A program made the translations under genes and the position numbers. The notes under the pieces were generated by a model. The model searched no databases. It had not been told where the DNA came from and saw nothing but the letters and a program-made list of their open reading frames with translations. Positions 1 through 10,557 of a stretch of 64,000 bases of DNA are shown piece by piece. This stretch comes from Carya illinoinensis (lineage: Eukaryota; Streptophyta; Magnoliopsida; Fagales; Juglandaceae). The stretch is from the NCBI RefSeq assembly GCF_018687715.1, contig NC_056760.1, positions 10,342,001 through 10,406,000 on the forward strand, in the 5' to 3' direction. Every line of letters begins with the position of its first letter. Position 1 is the stretch's first letter.

Positions 1-730
1 TAATTTTATACACAATATTATACGTTTTGAGTAAAAAATTATTTTTATTAGTTTTTTTTTCAATTCAAACTTTGAGTTTTAAATTTTATAATTTTCAACA
101 TGTCAATAACTGACAAGTCTTATCACTTATTATTATGTGAGTAAAAATTATAAATGTAGCACTTGGGTAAGGCCTAGGCCAGGCCATCATGAAGAGCCCT
201 ATGCCAGTGGAGGACACGAGCAGAAGATGGTGTCGTTTTGGGTAAGTATACCCCTCTCTTCAGTTTCTACTTCCTCCCCTCAACCCCGACTCTTTCTACC
301 CTGTTTTCTCTCCCTGATTCCACCTTTATCATGTCTCGACAGTTTTCTTTTTGTTTCTTTCTCACATTCAGATTTTTTTCCTCTCAATAGACCCTTGCAC
401 TTCCTCTTACTCTCCTACAGATTTTGTGAAATGAACTTCCAATTTTCTTTTGCAAGCAATTGTAAGAACACAAATTGAACTCTGGAAAATTCTATTGATA
501 AATGGGTATCGTTTGAGGCACACCCAACCTCCCAAAATGAATAGACAAATTCACATAACAACTTTCATGCCCCAAGTATTCTCTCGTTTCCCCCATATAT
601 TCCCCGAACAGGTAACAAACTCTACCAATTATGTTATTACACATGGAAAGCTATAACTGAAACCAAAAGGGTAAAATAGTAAAACACTCTAATAAGGCAA
701 AAGCTATCTTCTTGAACTTAAGCGCTGCGT
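1..730. other. AT-rich stretch without a supported gene
   Basis: The first 130 bases are strongly AT-rich. The rest is C/T-rich on the plus strand with short open frames that resemble no family I know. Because the gypsy remnant next door reads on the minus strand, this stretch is where its 3' LTR should lie, but I could not find a matching second LTR. Nothing firmer can be said. Confidence 0.4.
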
Positions 731-1280
731 TTATTCACTGATCTTAAGCCTCTTCCCGTGCACCACTTCAAAGCCCATCTTCACGATTCCTTCTTGGCCC
801 AACTGAGCTCTCCTTGATGTGGCCCAACTCACATGGGCTTTATAACAAGCCCACCCACTTAAAAAAACTTTGCCCACAAGGTGTGGGTAAGATTCTTGAA
901 GCTTCTTCAACGACTCCCAAGTGTTCTCCTCGACAGAAGCCACAATCCACTTCACAAGTATTTTGGTCTGAGCTCTACTTCCATGGTGTTTGAGACAGCG
1001 ATCCAGCATGGCCTTGGGTTTTGGTAGCACCTCGTTGGCTTTGTTGACTTGAGGCAAAGAAGGGAGTGCTTGTACCTAAGTTCCTAGCTTCCATCTGAGG
1101 CATGACACGTGAAATACGGGATGAACCCGTGACTCCAGTGGTAGATCCAGGCAGTAGGCCACCACCCCAACTCGTTAGACCACTTTGAAGGGCCCGTAGA
1201 ACCTGGGAGAAAGCTTCAAGTGGTCTCATCGCCATTGTCTTCTGACAATAAGGTTGTAACTTAAGGTACACCTAGTCCCT
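731..1280 (-). pseudogene. gypsy integrase C-terminus and chromodomain-like segment
   Basis: Minus-strand frames contain VYLKLQPYCQKTMAMRP, the usual segment after the integrase core, and then SRISRVMPQMEARNLG or, in the neighbouring frame, HPVFHVSCLRWKLG, which is the typical link to the chromodomain. The 108-codon frame from 1057 to 731 contains ILVKW and EENTWES, typical chromodomain positions. A frame change near 1180-1220 splits these parts and a stop lies at about 1078. The chromodomain of such elements reads histone marks to steer integration; here it is only a relic. Confidence 0.8.
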
Positions 1281-1685
1281 TGTGTTAAATTCCCTTTTAG
1301 TTCTTTGTTGAACTTAGTATTTCTTCATTTGTTGTTGTGCAAAGTTCAAATTTTCCTTGACAATCTACTTGATATGTTCTCAAGTTCTAAGCATCTTGTC
1401 TGCTGTGTCATTAAAGGTTGTTCTTGAAATGTAAGTAGCTAGCTTAGGTGACTGGTAGCCGTAGAGAGCCTCGAAAGGTAACATCTTGGCAGATGTGTGG
1501 TATGAGGTATTATACCATCATTTGGCAAGATGAAGCCACTGGGCTCACCATCGAGGTTTAATCCCCGCATAGCACCTTAGATACCCCTCCACTGCCTTGT
1601 TCAGTACCATAGTTTGACAATCACTCTGCAGATGGTATGCTGAGCTATAGTTTAAGGAGGTTCCCTCTAGTGAGAAAAGTACCTT

Positions 1686-2130
1686 CTAGAAGGAACTAAG
1701 GAATGTTGGATCTCTATCAGAGATGATGGCCTTCGGGAACTCGTGTAGCATGAACACTTCCTTTAAGAAAACTTGTGCCACTCCAGTTGCTGTGTATGAA
1801 TGTGATAAGGTCATTTCATGACTATATTTAGTGAACCTATCAATGAATACTAAAATGACATTAGCTCTTTGAAATAAGGGAAGACCATCCACAAAATCCA
1901 TGGAGATCTCTTCCCAAGCTTGATTTGGAGTGGGAAGGGGTTGTAAGAGACTTGTTGGGCAGAGGTTCTCGTGCTTATTAACCTGACATACTTCACAATT
2001 TCTGACCAGTTCCTTGATATCCCCTTTCATGCCATGCTTTAAAATAAAAATTCCTTTTTAGCCCTATGATAGGTCTTTAAAAAACCTGAGTGGCCTGCCT
2101 GTGGACTGTTGTATATAAATTGCAGCACAT
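1686..2130 (-). pseudogene. gypsy integrase core fragment
   Basis: A 114-codon minus-strand frame shows the end of the HHCC zinc-binding region (NCEVCQVNK) and the catalytic core: SMDFVDGLP carries the first Asp, and ISDRDPTFLSSF carries the second. Just upstream, in another frame, HSGFLKTYHRAKKEF supplies the His part of the zinc finger, and a stop separates the two. The fragment ends after the second Asp; the Glu of the D,D-35-E triad was not seen in an open frame. Confidence 0.88.
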
Positions 2131-2459
2131 TTTCCTTGAAATGAGAGCTTAGGTTAATCACAAATCTCCATTTCTTTAAGATCAGCCCCTGATGTAGTGT
2201 ATGCCCCTTAGGTACCTCTTTCTTAGCCTGGAATTTGGTGAGTAATTCTAGTAGCTCGGGAAAGGTGGAATAGCTCAGCTTAAGCTCCTCGGTCCAATCT
2301 GGTGTTGGAAATGAAATAATGGCTAGCACCCCTTCTTCCCCCTCATACTGTCTAGAGAGATCATGTGCCACCTTATTTTCCCTTCCCTCTTCATACTTTC
2401 TAGAAAGGGCATGCGCTACCTTATTTTCTCTTTCCTTTTTAAAGTCAATCTTGAAGTAG

Positions 2460-2830
2460 TACCCCATGAGCTTAGTCACCCACTTTTGTTGTGTCGTAGT
2501 TCCCACTTTTTGTTCTAACAAGAACTTTAGGGCTTGCTAATCTATTTTTACAATAAAAGATTGGCCCAATAAGTAAGGCCTCCACCTTTGCACAACTGCC
2601 ACTAGGGCTAACAGCTCTCTTTCATAGGTAGCCAAGGCCAAAGCCTTCCCTTTTAAGGCCTTACTGAAATAAGAAATGGGCTGCCCAGCCTATATAAGAA
2701 TTGCCCCTACACCGCACCCACTAGCATCACATTCTATTGTGAATGTCTATGTGAAGTCAGGAAGCTTCGAAACAGGTGGTTGGGAGACTGCCTTCTTCAA
2801 TGGCTGGAATGTCCCACTAGCTTGTTGGTT
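2460..2830 (-). pseudogene. gypsy RNase H fragment
   Basis: Minus-strand translation contains IECDASGCGVGAIL, PISYFSKALKGKALALAT and YERELLALVAVVQRWRPYLL, the hallmark blocks of the Ty3/gypsy RNase H. Several in-frame stops break it, for example before QALKFLLEQK. Downstream, at about 2344-2440, a 48-bp in-frame tandem duplication repeats the linker motif ENKVAHALSR as ENKVAHDLSR. Confidence 0.85.
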
Positions 2831-3559
2831 CTAAGCAAATGCATTTTTCTTCAAAAGGGCTGTTAGAGGGGCAACTATCAACCCATAGTTTCTAATAAGT
2901 TTCCTGTAGTAGCTTGTTAGGCCAAGAAAACCCCTCAATGCCTTCAAGGTAATTGGAACTGGCCAATCTATCATCGACACCACCTTACTAGGATTAGCCT
3001 TTACCCCTTCCCTCGACACTCCATGCCCTAAATACTCCACCTCATGGATCCCAAATTTGCATTTTGACATTTTTGCATACAACTGGTTCTTTATTAAGGT
3101 TTCCAAAACTTGTTTAAGATGGCTTAGATGATCTTCCAAACTGCAACTATACACCAAGTTGTTATAAAAAAAAGGGGAGGGGGGGAGGAGGGGAACAATT
3201 TTCCTAAAAAATGGATTGAAAACCTCGTTCATTAACCCATGGAATGTTGAAGGTGCATTGGTGAGCCTAAAGGGCATCACCAAAAACTTGTAATGGCCTT
3301 CGTGGGTGCAAAAGGCCGTTTTGGGTATATTCTCGGGAACCACTCTGATATGGTGGTATTTGGATCGTAAATCCAACTTTGGAAAGATAACTGAACCATG
3401 TAGCTCGTCTAAAAACTCATCAACAACTGGGATTGAAAATTTGTCTTTAATTGTCTTTTGATTTAGGGCCCCATAGTCCACACATAGGTGCCAACATACA
3501 TCTGCCTTATGGACCAATAGGACAAGTGAGGAGAATGAGCTAGAACTCAGCCTAATCAT
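2831..3559 (-). pseudogene. gypsy reverse transcriptase, active site lost
   Basis: This 242-codon frame covers most of the RT: LCVDYGALNQKTIKDKFSIP, FPKLDLRSKYHHIRVV, KTAFCTHEGHYKFLVMPF, LTNAPSTFHGLMN, and CKFGIHEVEYLGHGVSREG. The Asp of the LDLRS block is kept. The essential YVDD/FFDD block is changed: the frame reads FYNNLVYS, so both catalytic aspartates are asparagines. A proline-rich insertion from a C/G homopolymer tract (3168-3195) sits just before it. The enzyme would be inactive even where the frame is open. Confidence 0.92.
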
Positions 3560-3822
3560 TCAAGATTTCAGTAATTCTGTCATAATTCGTTCAATTTTGC
3601 CTTTTGGTAAAAAGGATATTGGTAGGGTCTCGTAGATATAGGAGGGGTTCCTTTTTTAAGTATGATCTTGTAATCCTAGTTTCTCATAGGGGGTAGCCCA
3701 ACTGGCTCCTTAAACACCATCTTAAATTGTTGTGGTAGTTGGTTTATTTTGCTATCTAGGGGTGTTTTTGCTACACAGGACAGTTGGCCTTAATCTTCCA
3801 TTCCACAAAATTGTAATTAAAC

Positions 3823-4330
3823 TCACTTGCTACTGTTCATACTATTAGTCATTATTTTATTGTCTTCCTCAAAAGAGGATGGACCCAGTTTCAACCCCAA
3901 TAACTCCACCTCCTTTCCCTTCCACATAAACCCAATGGTCAGCTTGGAGAAATTACAAATGATGATACCCAAAGTCTCAAGCCAATTAATCCCTAACACT
4001 ACATCACATCCTCCTAAAGCCAACAAATAAAAGGGAATTGAGAATTGAGTACCTTGTATTTTAGTAGTCACGCCCTGGCAGTACCCTTCACTAATCACCA
4101 TATCCCCACCAATTTTTCCATGTAGTCTCATAGTTTTAGGGCTGGGAGTGCCTTCTTTATCCTAGCTTGGTGTCTTGCACTTCCACTAAATCAAAATAAA
4201 CCTCTTTGCCTTTATCCTCAATTTCCTCCTCACACTTTTACATTACATAAATCTTTGGTGACTTACACACATGGGTGGGGCTTCATTGCTCCTCACAATG
4301 GTAGCACGATGAGCAATGAAGCCCCACCCC
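3823..4330 (-). pseudogene. gypsy gag zinc knuckle and aspartic protease fragment
   Basis: The 102-codon minus-strand frame from 4131 contains LALGGCDVVLGINWLETLG, the conserved C-terminal part of the plant gypsy retropepsin-like protease. Upstream, between about 4300 and 4240, the other frame reads YHCEEQ, a TGA stop, then SPTHVCKSPKIYVM. This is a CCHC-type nucleic-acid-binding knuckle in which the usual Trp codon has become a stop. A perfect inverted repeat overlaps the knuckle (see separate entry). Confidence 0.8.
4273..4329. repeat. Perfect 19-bp inverted repeat inside gag remnant
   Basis: Bases 4273-4291 and 4311-4329 are exact reverse complements of each other and are separated by 19 bases. 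The right arm, read on the plus strand, interrupts the expected gag zinc-knuckle reading on the minus strand. This suggests an inverted copy templated from the adjacent arm rather than an original part of the element. Confidence 0.85.
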
Positions 4331-4399
4331 CTTTTTCTCTTCTCATCCATTTGAGATGATGAAATCTGTCTTCCTTACTTCAACAGCTTCTATCCATGC

Positions 4400-5500
4400 A
4401 CTATTTATGTGAGCATTATGCAGTAAAGGTACCTCATCTACACCAATCTATGGTTCTAGAGTATAATTAGTTTCTGTTTGTGGATTTTAGATGGCTTTAT
4501 TCCATAAAGAAGTAAAAAAATAAAAAGAATCATTAACAAAAAGTAAGAGAACCTTCCGAATTTAAGAATAATCTTACCAAACAAAATTGTGGTTTATAAA
4601 ACATGACACAATATAGGCTTGTGAAAAAGGTCTATTACTGCTTTTGTCCCCCAACACATACATGCATGTTTATGTACACCACTAAACTTGTAGATGAGTA
4701 GAGTTGCCATTTGAGGAATGATGTATATTAATGATGCAATCAAGCTCAATGAGTGAATTTCACATCAAAATGCTGATTACAAGGGTTTCATTCACACACA
4801 AAAGTTGAGATGGTTAAGTTTGAGGATAAATTTAGGGTTTCATGATTTGTTTTTAAAGTTTTATGTTGGGTTTCAGTTAGACCTATTTTGCATAAGTCTA
4901 GAAGTGGGTTTAAACATGGCCTTCAGGGTTTTTTTTTTTTTTTATCAGACACATAATAATTGTCAAGTTTGTCTGAATAACTTGATGCTTTGGATTTTTC
5001 AACTTATATCTCATTGCATTACTTAAAAATAGGTGTCTTCTGTAATTGAGAGTTTTTAGTGGAGGGTGTAATTTGGGTTTTGTTAGTTTCTTTGGGGTCT
5101 CAATTCTGAGTCAATTGTTTGTGAAGTTTAGACTAGCCTTATTCTACAGAATGTGAAGTCTGCAACTTCAGGCTTATGATCTGAGTGTTTGTTGGGTTCA
5201 ACAAATCTTTTTTGGGCTTAGAATCCCAGGATCAACATCTAACTGATACCATAAAATCTTTTATTTTGAAGCTCTGGCAAAATTGATTAAGCAACTGCTA
5301 ATACTGAACCTTTGAGTAAACTGCATTGTTGCAATAACTCTCTTAATAATATATCATCATTTTGGTGTTTTTCTTTTTGCCTTGGTTCTGTGCTTGAGCA
5401 TCATAGAATACCATTTTAAAAATTGTCCATGTGGTTACATAGTTGCCCTTCTCTCATTCATTTAGTAGTGTAATTGAAATTTTTTTCTTTTCATTTTCAG
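4400..5500. other. Non-coding stretch, intron-like
   Basis: No open frame here matches a known family. The sequence is T-rich on the plus strand and ends in a good splice acceptor (polypyrimidine run then CAG at 5498-5500) before an exon-like segment, so at least its right part looks like an intron of a plus-strand gene whose other exons I could not find. Confidence 0.4.
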
Positions 5501-5581
5501 CATCATGCGAAGAACAAGAAATGCTTTGTCTGCAACAAGCCAACGCTTGAGATTTTCAATACAGCTCTCAAAATTCACTAA
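5501..5581 (+). pseudogene. Last-exon-like fragment with a CxxC motif
   Basis: After the acceptor at 5498-5500 an 81-base segment reads [20 protein letters not shown] and ends TALKIH then TAA at 5579-5581. It is compact, has a CxxC pair as in zinc-binding proteins, and looks like conserved coding sequence rather than chance. I could not name the family with certainty and found no upstream exons, so it may be an orphan terminal exon or a gene relic. The 160 bases after the stop could be 3' UTR, into which the copia element at 5741 inserted. Confidence 0.45.
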
Positions 5582-5740
5582 ACGATAACTGCAGAGAGTA
5601 AATGACGGTTACTCAATGGTGATCTTTGCTTTGTAACCTTGTTGGAATGAGCTTTTTATTTGTTTGTTGGTTAGTGTTGAGAGAGAAAGTTCATTCCTCA
5701 TTCTCTCTTTTGTTTTTTACCATTAATGTGCCATGCCCTT

Positions 5741-6026
5741 TGTTAGAAGACTTAGTCCAAGCTACAAGTCGTATTGTACCTACAAATCATTGTATATAGT
5801 TGTCGTAGTTCATTTCTTATTCTTTTGTTTTTATTCATTTTATTCTACAGCTGGCACTAGACAACATTATTATTTTTGTTAGTCAATTAGCAATCTTTCT
5901 ATATACAACATTTTAGGAATAGTGTACAGAGGCAATTCATCAGTTAAATAACAGAAAACTTTCACCTCCATTGACTTAGCACTTTGGTTTCTTGTTCTTC
6001 TGCAACTTTCTTTTATTTTCCTCACA
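5741..6026 (+). repeat. 5' LTR of copia element
   Basis: This 286-bp direct repeat starts TGTTAG and ends CA; its partner is 10558-10842. It is followed directly by the primer binding site. The LTR would carry the promoter and polyadenylation signals, but I could not place these precisely. Confidence 0.95.
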
Positions 6027-6040
6027 TGGTATCAAGAGCC
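6027..6040 (+). promoter_or_regulatory. Primer binding site (initiator Met tRNA)
   Basis: TGGTATCAAGAGCC follows the 5' LTR with no gap. It matches the usual plant copia site complementary to the 3' end of initiator tRNA-Met (TGGTATCAGAGC) with one extra A. Confidence 0.85.
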
Positions 6041-6060
6041 TCCAAGAGCCATTCTTCATG

Positions 6061-7085
6061 GAGACTCCTAACCCACCTACCCCACCCATCTTTCCCCATC
6101 CTCATTCAGACCTTAATACAAACACTTTGTCCTGCTACTTGAATCTCACAAATCTAGCCAACCCCTTTCGTTTAGATCACGACGATAGCCCTGCTATCAC
6201 TCTTGTTTATGATCTTCTCACCACCGACAACTATGCTACTTGGTCCTGCACTATGCGTTGTGCCCTTTGAGTAGAAACAAGCTCGGTTTCATCACTGGTT
6301 CACTCCCACAACTCACTGATTCAAATGACACTTTACTCGAACTTTGGGAGCGATGTAATGATATGGTTGTCTCCTAGATACAGAACTCCATTAGCCCCTT
6401 TCTCAAATCTAGTGTCATTTTTGTTGATGATGCTCGAGAAATCTGGATGGACCTTCAGGATCAGTTCTCTTAGCAGAATGGACCAAGAATTTTTCAACTC
6501 AAGAAGGCCTTGTCTACTCTTCTCTAGGAACATGATTCGGTGAGTATATATTATGGTAAGTTAAAAACCTTGTGGGATGAACTCTCCATATACGACCCTC
6601 TACCTATTTGTAATTGTGGCTCTATGAAAACTTTGCTAGATCGATATCAGAGGGACTGTGTCCTTCAATTTCTGATGGGCCTAAACGATTCTTATACTCA
6701 CCCATCTGAGATCAAATAAAGTTAATCGATCCTATCCCCCTAGTTTCAAAGGTTTTCTCTCTTATTAAACAACAAGAGAGGCACCACCAAATGCTTTCCC
6801 ATAACCCCTCTTCTGAAACCATGGCCCTAGCCATCAAGAAACCATACACCCTTTCCAAATTTTCTCCCAAACTTCCCTCCAAGAAGGATCGACCATATTG
6901 CAGGCATTGCAAATTCTCAGGACATGCTTTGGAAAATTGCTTCAAAATAGGCAATGTTGAGCCCCTCATTTGCTCCCATTATCACTTCACTGGACATACA
7001 TTAGAGAGGTGCTATAAACTAAATGGTTATCTCCTATGCCAAAAGTTTCACACTAAGCAGCAACAATCTGGTTTTCTTGCTAATT
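6061..7085 (+). pseudogene. copia gag, broken
   Basis: The start METPNPPTPPIFPHPHSD opens a gag-like reading with LTTDNYATWSCTMRCAL (the UBN2/DUF4219-type block), and then a TGA at about 6268. The reading resumes in other frames to about 7085. A CCHC knuckle CRHCKFSGHALENC (CX2CX4HX4C) is intact. A second one, CSHYHFTGHTLERC, has Tyr in place of its second Cys. Gag forms the virus-like particle and packages element RNA. At least one stop and several frame changes make it non-functional. Confidence 0.88.
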
Positions 7086-7599
7086 AGGCTACTTTTTATC
7101 TTGCTAATGACTCTGAGGGTCTTAGTGATGACAATGTTGGTTTGACCAAGCTCCAGCACCAGCAGCTACTAGCATTTCTTCAACCTCAAGATTCTTTCAT
7201 TGCAGCTACTGCTCTACACTCGCACACTCTATCTCCACCAACTATTCCTTTAGCCTCTTGTTCCAAGGTGTCTGGTGTATATTCTTGCTTTCTACACGCA
7301 CACAGAGCTCACTTACTACTTCCCCTTCAAGTTGGATAATGACACAGGTCTACAGCACTACCTTTTTTTACCTCCATTACTTCATCTGTTTCCTACTCTT
7401 TCAAGCTTCCAAATGGAAGCTTAGCTTCTATTACTCATGTTGGTAACATTCACTTAACCAACACCATTATCTTAAGAGATGTTCTTTGTGTTCCTTCATT
7501 CAATTTCAATTTGATTTCAGCCACTAAATTAACCACATCTCTATCTTGCTGTTTACTTTTCTTTTCAACTTGTTGTTTTATTTAGGACCTGCTTTCTTG

Positions 7600-8435
7600 G
7601 ACAACGATTGAGAAGGGTGAGCTAAGGCATGGCCTCTATCACTTAGTCTGCAAAGATGTTTCTCCTTCATATTTAGTCAATTCCCTTTCAGCCCACTCAC
7701 ACAAATACCTCATAGATTTTAGTGTTTTTGCTTTAGTTATAAATAATGTAGAAAATTCTGACCTATGGCATTGTTGCCTTCGTCATTTATCATTTCCTAG
7801 ACTCAAGTTAATTTCTGATCCAATTGTACGAAGTCACATTTAAGCTATTAATGAAAAGCCTTGCATCATTTGTCCTTTGGCTAAGTTCCATCATTTATAT
7901 TCCTGATAGTTGTCATCTTTCTTCTAGAATATTGGAACTCGTATATTGTGACTTTTGGGGCCCTTGCTCCACAATTACACATGATGGTTCCAAGTATTTT
8001 TTTTTTTTAACCATAGTCAATAATTTCTCATGTACCACATGGCTTTACTTAATTGTAAGCAAAGCTGAAACTAGAAAATGCATTGAGTCTTTTTATAACC
8101 TAGTTGAAACACAATTTGGAGTGAAAATTAAAATTTTAAAAAGTGACAATGGTGCTGAATTTTAGATGAAGGATTTTTTCAATCAAAATGGCATTTTTCA
8201 TCATATAAACTATGTAGAAACCCATCAACAAAATGATATTATTGAGATGAAACACCAGTATTTACTTAAAGTGGCTTGTGCCCTTTTATTTCAAGCTGGT
8301 TTGCCTTCAGAATATTGGAATGGATATGTTTTAATAGCCACATACATTATTAACAAACTTCCCACACCACTCTTAAACAATACAACTCTTTATGAACTTC
8401 TTTTTCAACAACCACCTGCTTATGCTCAAATGTGA
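7600..8435 (+). pseudogene. copia integrase with pre-integrase domain, broken
   Basis: The segment DLWHCCLRHLSFPRLKLI at about 7760-7815 is the GAG-pre-integrase block. The core reads LVYCDFWGPCSTITHDGSKY and later KILKSDNGAEF, then a TAG at 8163-8165, then QNGIFHHINYVETHQQND and LPSEYWNGYVLIATYIINKL. The two Asp residues of D,D-35-E are visible; the place of the Glu (usually QQNGVAER) reads QQNDIIE, so it may be kept. Frame changes before 7824 and the internal stop disable it. Confidence 0.88.
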
Positions 8436-9338
8436 GTTTTTGGTTCTTTGTGTTTTTCTACAACCCTCTCCAATGGCAGGAAGAAGTTTGATCCTAGAGG
8501 TCATAGGTGTGTTTTCCTAGGCTACCCTTTTGGCACCAAAGGGTATAAACTCTTAGACCTTGACAACAGAAAATTTTTCATTTCGAAGGATGTTTTTCAT
8601 GAGTCCATATTTCTATTTCAAACACCTACTTCCTCTCCTTTTTCTTCTTCACAAGGCCCACCATTACCTGTTTTTTCAACTTCTTTACCTCCTCCATGTG
8701 ATTTTCCATCCATTTCCACTGTCCTTTCTACTTCTTCACCTCCTTCCAATCTTCCCAACTTCAAAGGTCGACTAGGATCAGAATAGCTCCATAATATCTC
8801 AAGGATTTCTATTGTCAATAAGGCATGCTCACACATCTTGCCTAATCGGTTTCTAAGACTGCTCCTGTTTCAAATGGTAAGTTGTTTTCTTTAACTAAAT
8901 ACTTATCCTACCATAACTTCACTCCTTCTTTTTAAGCTTTTTCTTCTTCACTTTCTGTTCAATCCGAGCCCAGCTCCTATAAGCAAGCTATAAAGGATCT
9001 TGGTTGGTGCAAGGCTATGGAGGCTGAGCTTGAAGCATTAGAAAATAATCACACTTGGTACTGTATGATTTACCTAAAGGGTGTGTGTAGTAATTGATTG
9101 TAAGTATGTCTATAAGACTAAATTCAAGTCTGATGGTATTGTAGAAAGACTAAAGGCTCGATTAGTAGCTAAAGGCTACACACAACAAGAGGGCATAGAT
9201 TATACTGACACTTTTTCTCCAGTTGCAAGCTTCTCCAGTTGCAAAGCTTGCAACTGTGAGATGTTTACTTAGTATTGCTAGATTAAAGGATGGCATTTAC
9301 ATAAATTCTATGTAAACAATGCCTTTCTTAATGGTGAC
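8436..9338 (+). pseudogene. copia integrase C-terminal region and RT N-terminal part, broken
   Basis: At 8448-8620 the reading [20 protein letters not shown] is the conserved copia segment after the integrase core. A proline/serine-rich spacer follows. From about 8975 the RT start is seen as YKQAIKDLGWCKAMEAELEA, then [20 protein letters not shown] and [20 protein letters not shown] (9081-9215). A 16-bp tandem duplication at 9215-9246 shifts the frame within the block [12 protein letters not shown]. Confidence 0.88.
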
Positions 9339-9911
9339 TTGAAAGAAGAGATATACATGAGAAAACCATCAGGGTATAAAAAGGGTCAACCTCACCAAGT
9401 TTGTAAGTTGCTTAAGAGCCTTTATGGCCTTAAGCAAGCCTCAAGGGAGTGGAACTCAAAACTGACCTCTTCCCTTCTTGAATTCAGTTTCCTCCAATCC
9501 AAAACTGAATATAGCTTATTTACTAAGCAAGAAGAAGACTCATACACTATCATATTAGTTTATGTGGATGATATTTTAGTGGCTAGCAATTGTCAAGACT
9601 CTATTAATTCTCTTCAAACTTTTCTTAATAACAAGTTCAAGATAAAAGACATTGGCCATTTAAGTTATTTTTTGGGTTTAGAAATTGTTAGATCTTCTAT
9701 GGGTCTTCATATTTGTCAAAGGAAGTATGCATTAGACGTTTTGGCAGAATTGGGTATGGTTCGATGCAAGCCTATTAAACTCTCAATGGATCAAAATTTC
9801 AAACTCAACAAAGATGAAGACTCCCTTCTATCTGATCAAGACTCCCTTCTATCTGATCCAACTATTTTTAGAAGGTTGATTGGTAGGCTATTGTACCTCA
9901 CACTCACTTAG
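9339..9911 (+). pseudogene. copia reverse transcriptase core (open 190-codon segment)
   Basis: The frame contains YGLKQASREWNSKL, the catalytic block ILVYVDDILVASN with the YVDD motif intact, and LSYFLGLEIVRSS, all diagnostic of Ty1/copia RT. A 21-bp in-frame tandem duplication at 9819-9860 makes DSLLSDQ-DSLLSDP. It ends at a TAG just after RRLIGRLLYLTLT. The upstream frameshift and stops mean it is not translated as part of a working polyprotein. Confidence 0.93.
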
Positions 9912-10520
9912 CTAGATATTTGTTTTGTTGTCCAGTTATTAAGTCAGTTCATAGATAAGCCTACTTTAAGTCATTTGGCAGTTGCATACAAACTTTTGAG
10001 ATATATTAAAATAGCCCCTGGTGAAGGCATTTTACTCTCTTCTTCATCTCAACTTCAGCTCAAAGCTTATTATGATTCAGATTAGCCCTCTTGTCCAAAC
10101 TCTCGTTGATCCACTACAGGTTACTATGTTTTCCTAGGCCACTCCTTGATTTCTTGGAAATCCAAAAAGCAAACTATTGTCTCTTGTTCCTCAGCTAAAG
10201 CTAAGTATAGGTCCATGGTTGCCACTTGCTCAGCGTTAACATGGCTAAGATATTTACTCACAGATCTTAGTATTTCTCATCCACAAGCTACTCTTATCTT
10301 TTGTGAAAATTAGGCCACTCTTCATATTGCTGCTAACTCGGTGTTCCATGAGAGAACTGAGTATATTGAACTCGATTGTCACCTGATCTGAGATAAAATT
10401 CCAGAAGGAAGCATCACCACATCTCATGTCTCTTCTCAAACACAATTGGCTAACATCTTCTCTAAAACTCCACCCTCTTATCTTCTCCAATCACACTTGT
10501 CTAAGATGGGAATAATCAAT
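9912..10520 (+). pseudogene. copia RNase H, broken
   Basis: The reading continues through three or more stops: FVVQLLSQFIDKPTLSH, LKAYYDSD then a stop, STTGYYVFLGHSLISWKSKK, QTIVSCSSAKAKYRSMV, and at the end FSKTPPSYLLQSHLSKMGI. These are the standard blocks of the copia RNase H. The Asp of the usual AYxDADWA block is present but is followed by TAG in place of Trp. Confidence 0.9.
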
Positions 10521-10534
10521 CTCTATTCTCCATC

Positions 10535-10557
10535 TTGCGGGCCAGGCTAGGGGTGTG
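10535..10557 (+). promoter_or_regulatory. Polypurine-tract region of copia element
   Basis: The bases just before the 3' LTR (GGGCCAGGCTAGGGGTGTG) are purine-rich but interrupted, ending directly at the LTR start at 10558. This is the position where plus-strand DNA synthesis would be primed. Confidence 0.5.

Larger units (their letters stand above)
731..4400 (-). mobile_element. Degenerate Ty3/gypsy retrotransposon, chromodomain-bearing, minus strand
   Basis: Read on the minus strand the order is gag zinc knuckle and aspartic protease (about 4330-3823), reverse transcriptase (3559-2831), RNase H (2830-2460), integrase (2130-1686) and a chromodomain-like C-terminus (about 1280-731). This PR-RT-RH-IN order is that of Ty3/gypsy (Metaviridae), and the chromodomain-like tail suggests the chromovirus branch. 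Many stops and frame changes interrupt the polyprotein. I could not find a pair of LTRs or a target duplication, so the ends are approximate. It cannot move by itself. Confidence 0.9.

Noticed and set aside
137..478. 113-codon plus-strand frame
   Set aside because: Composition is Ser/Pro/Phe-rich from C/T-rich DNA; no start context, family or neighbour supports it.
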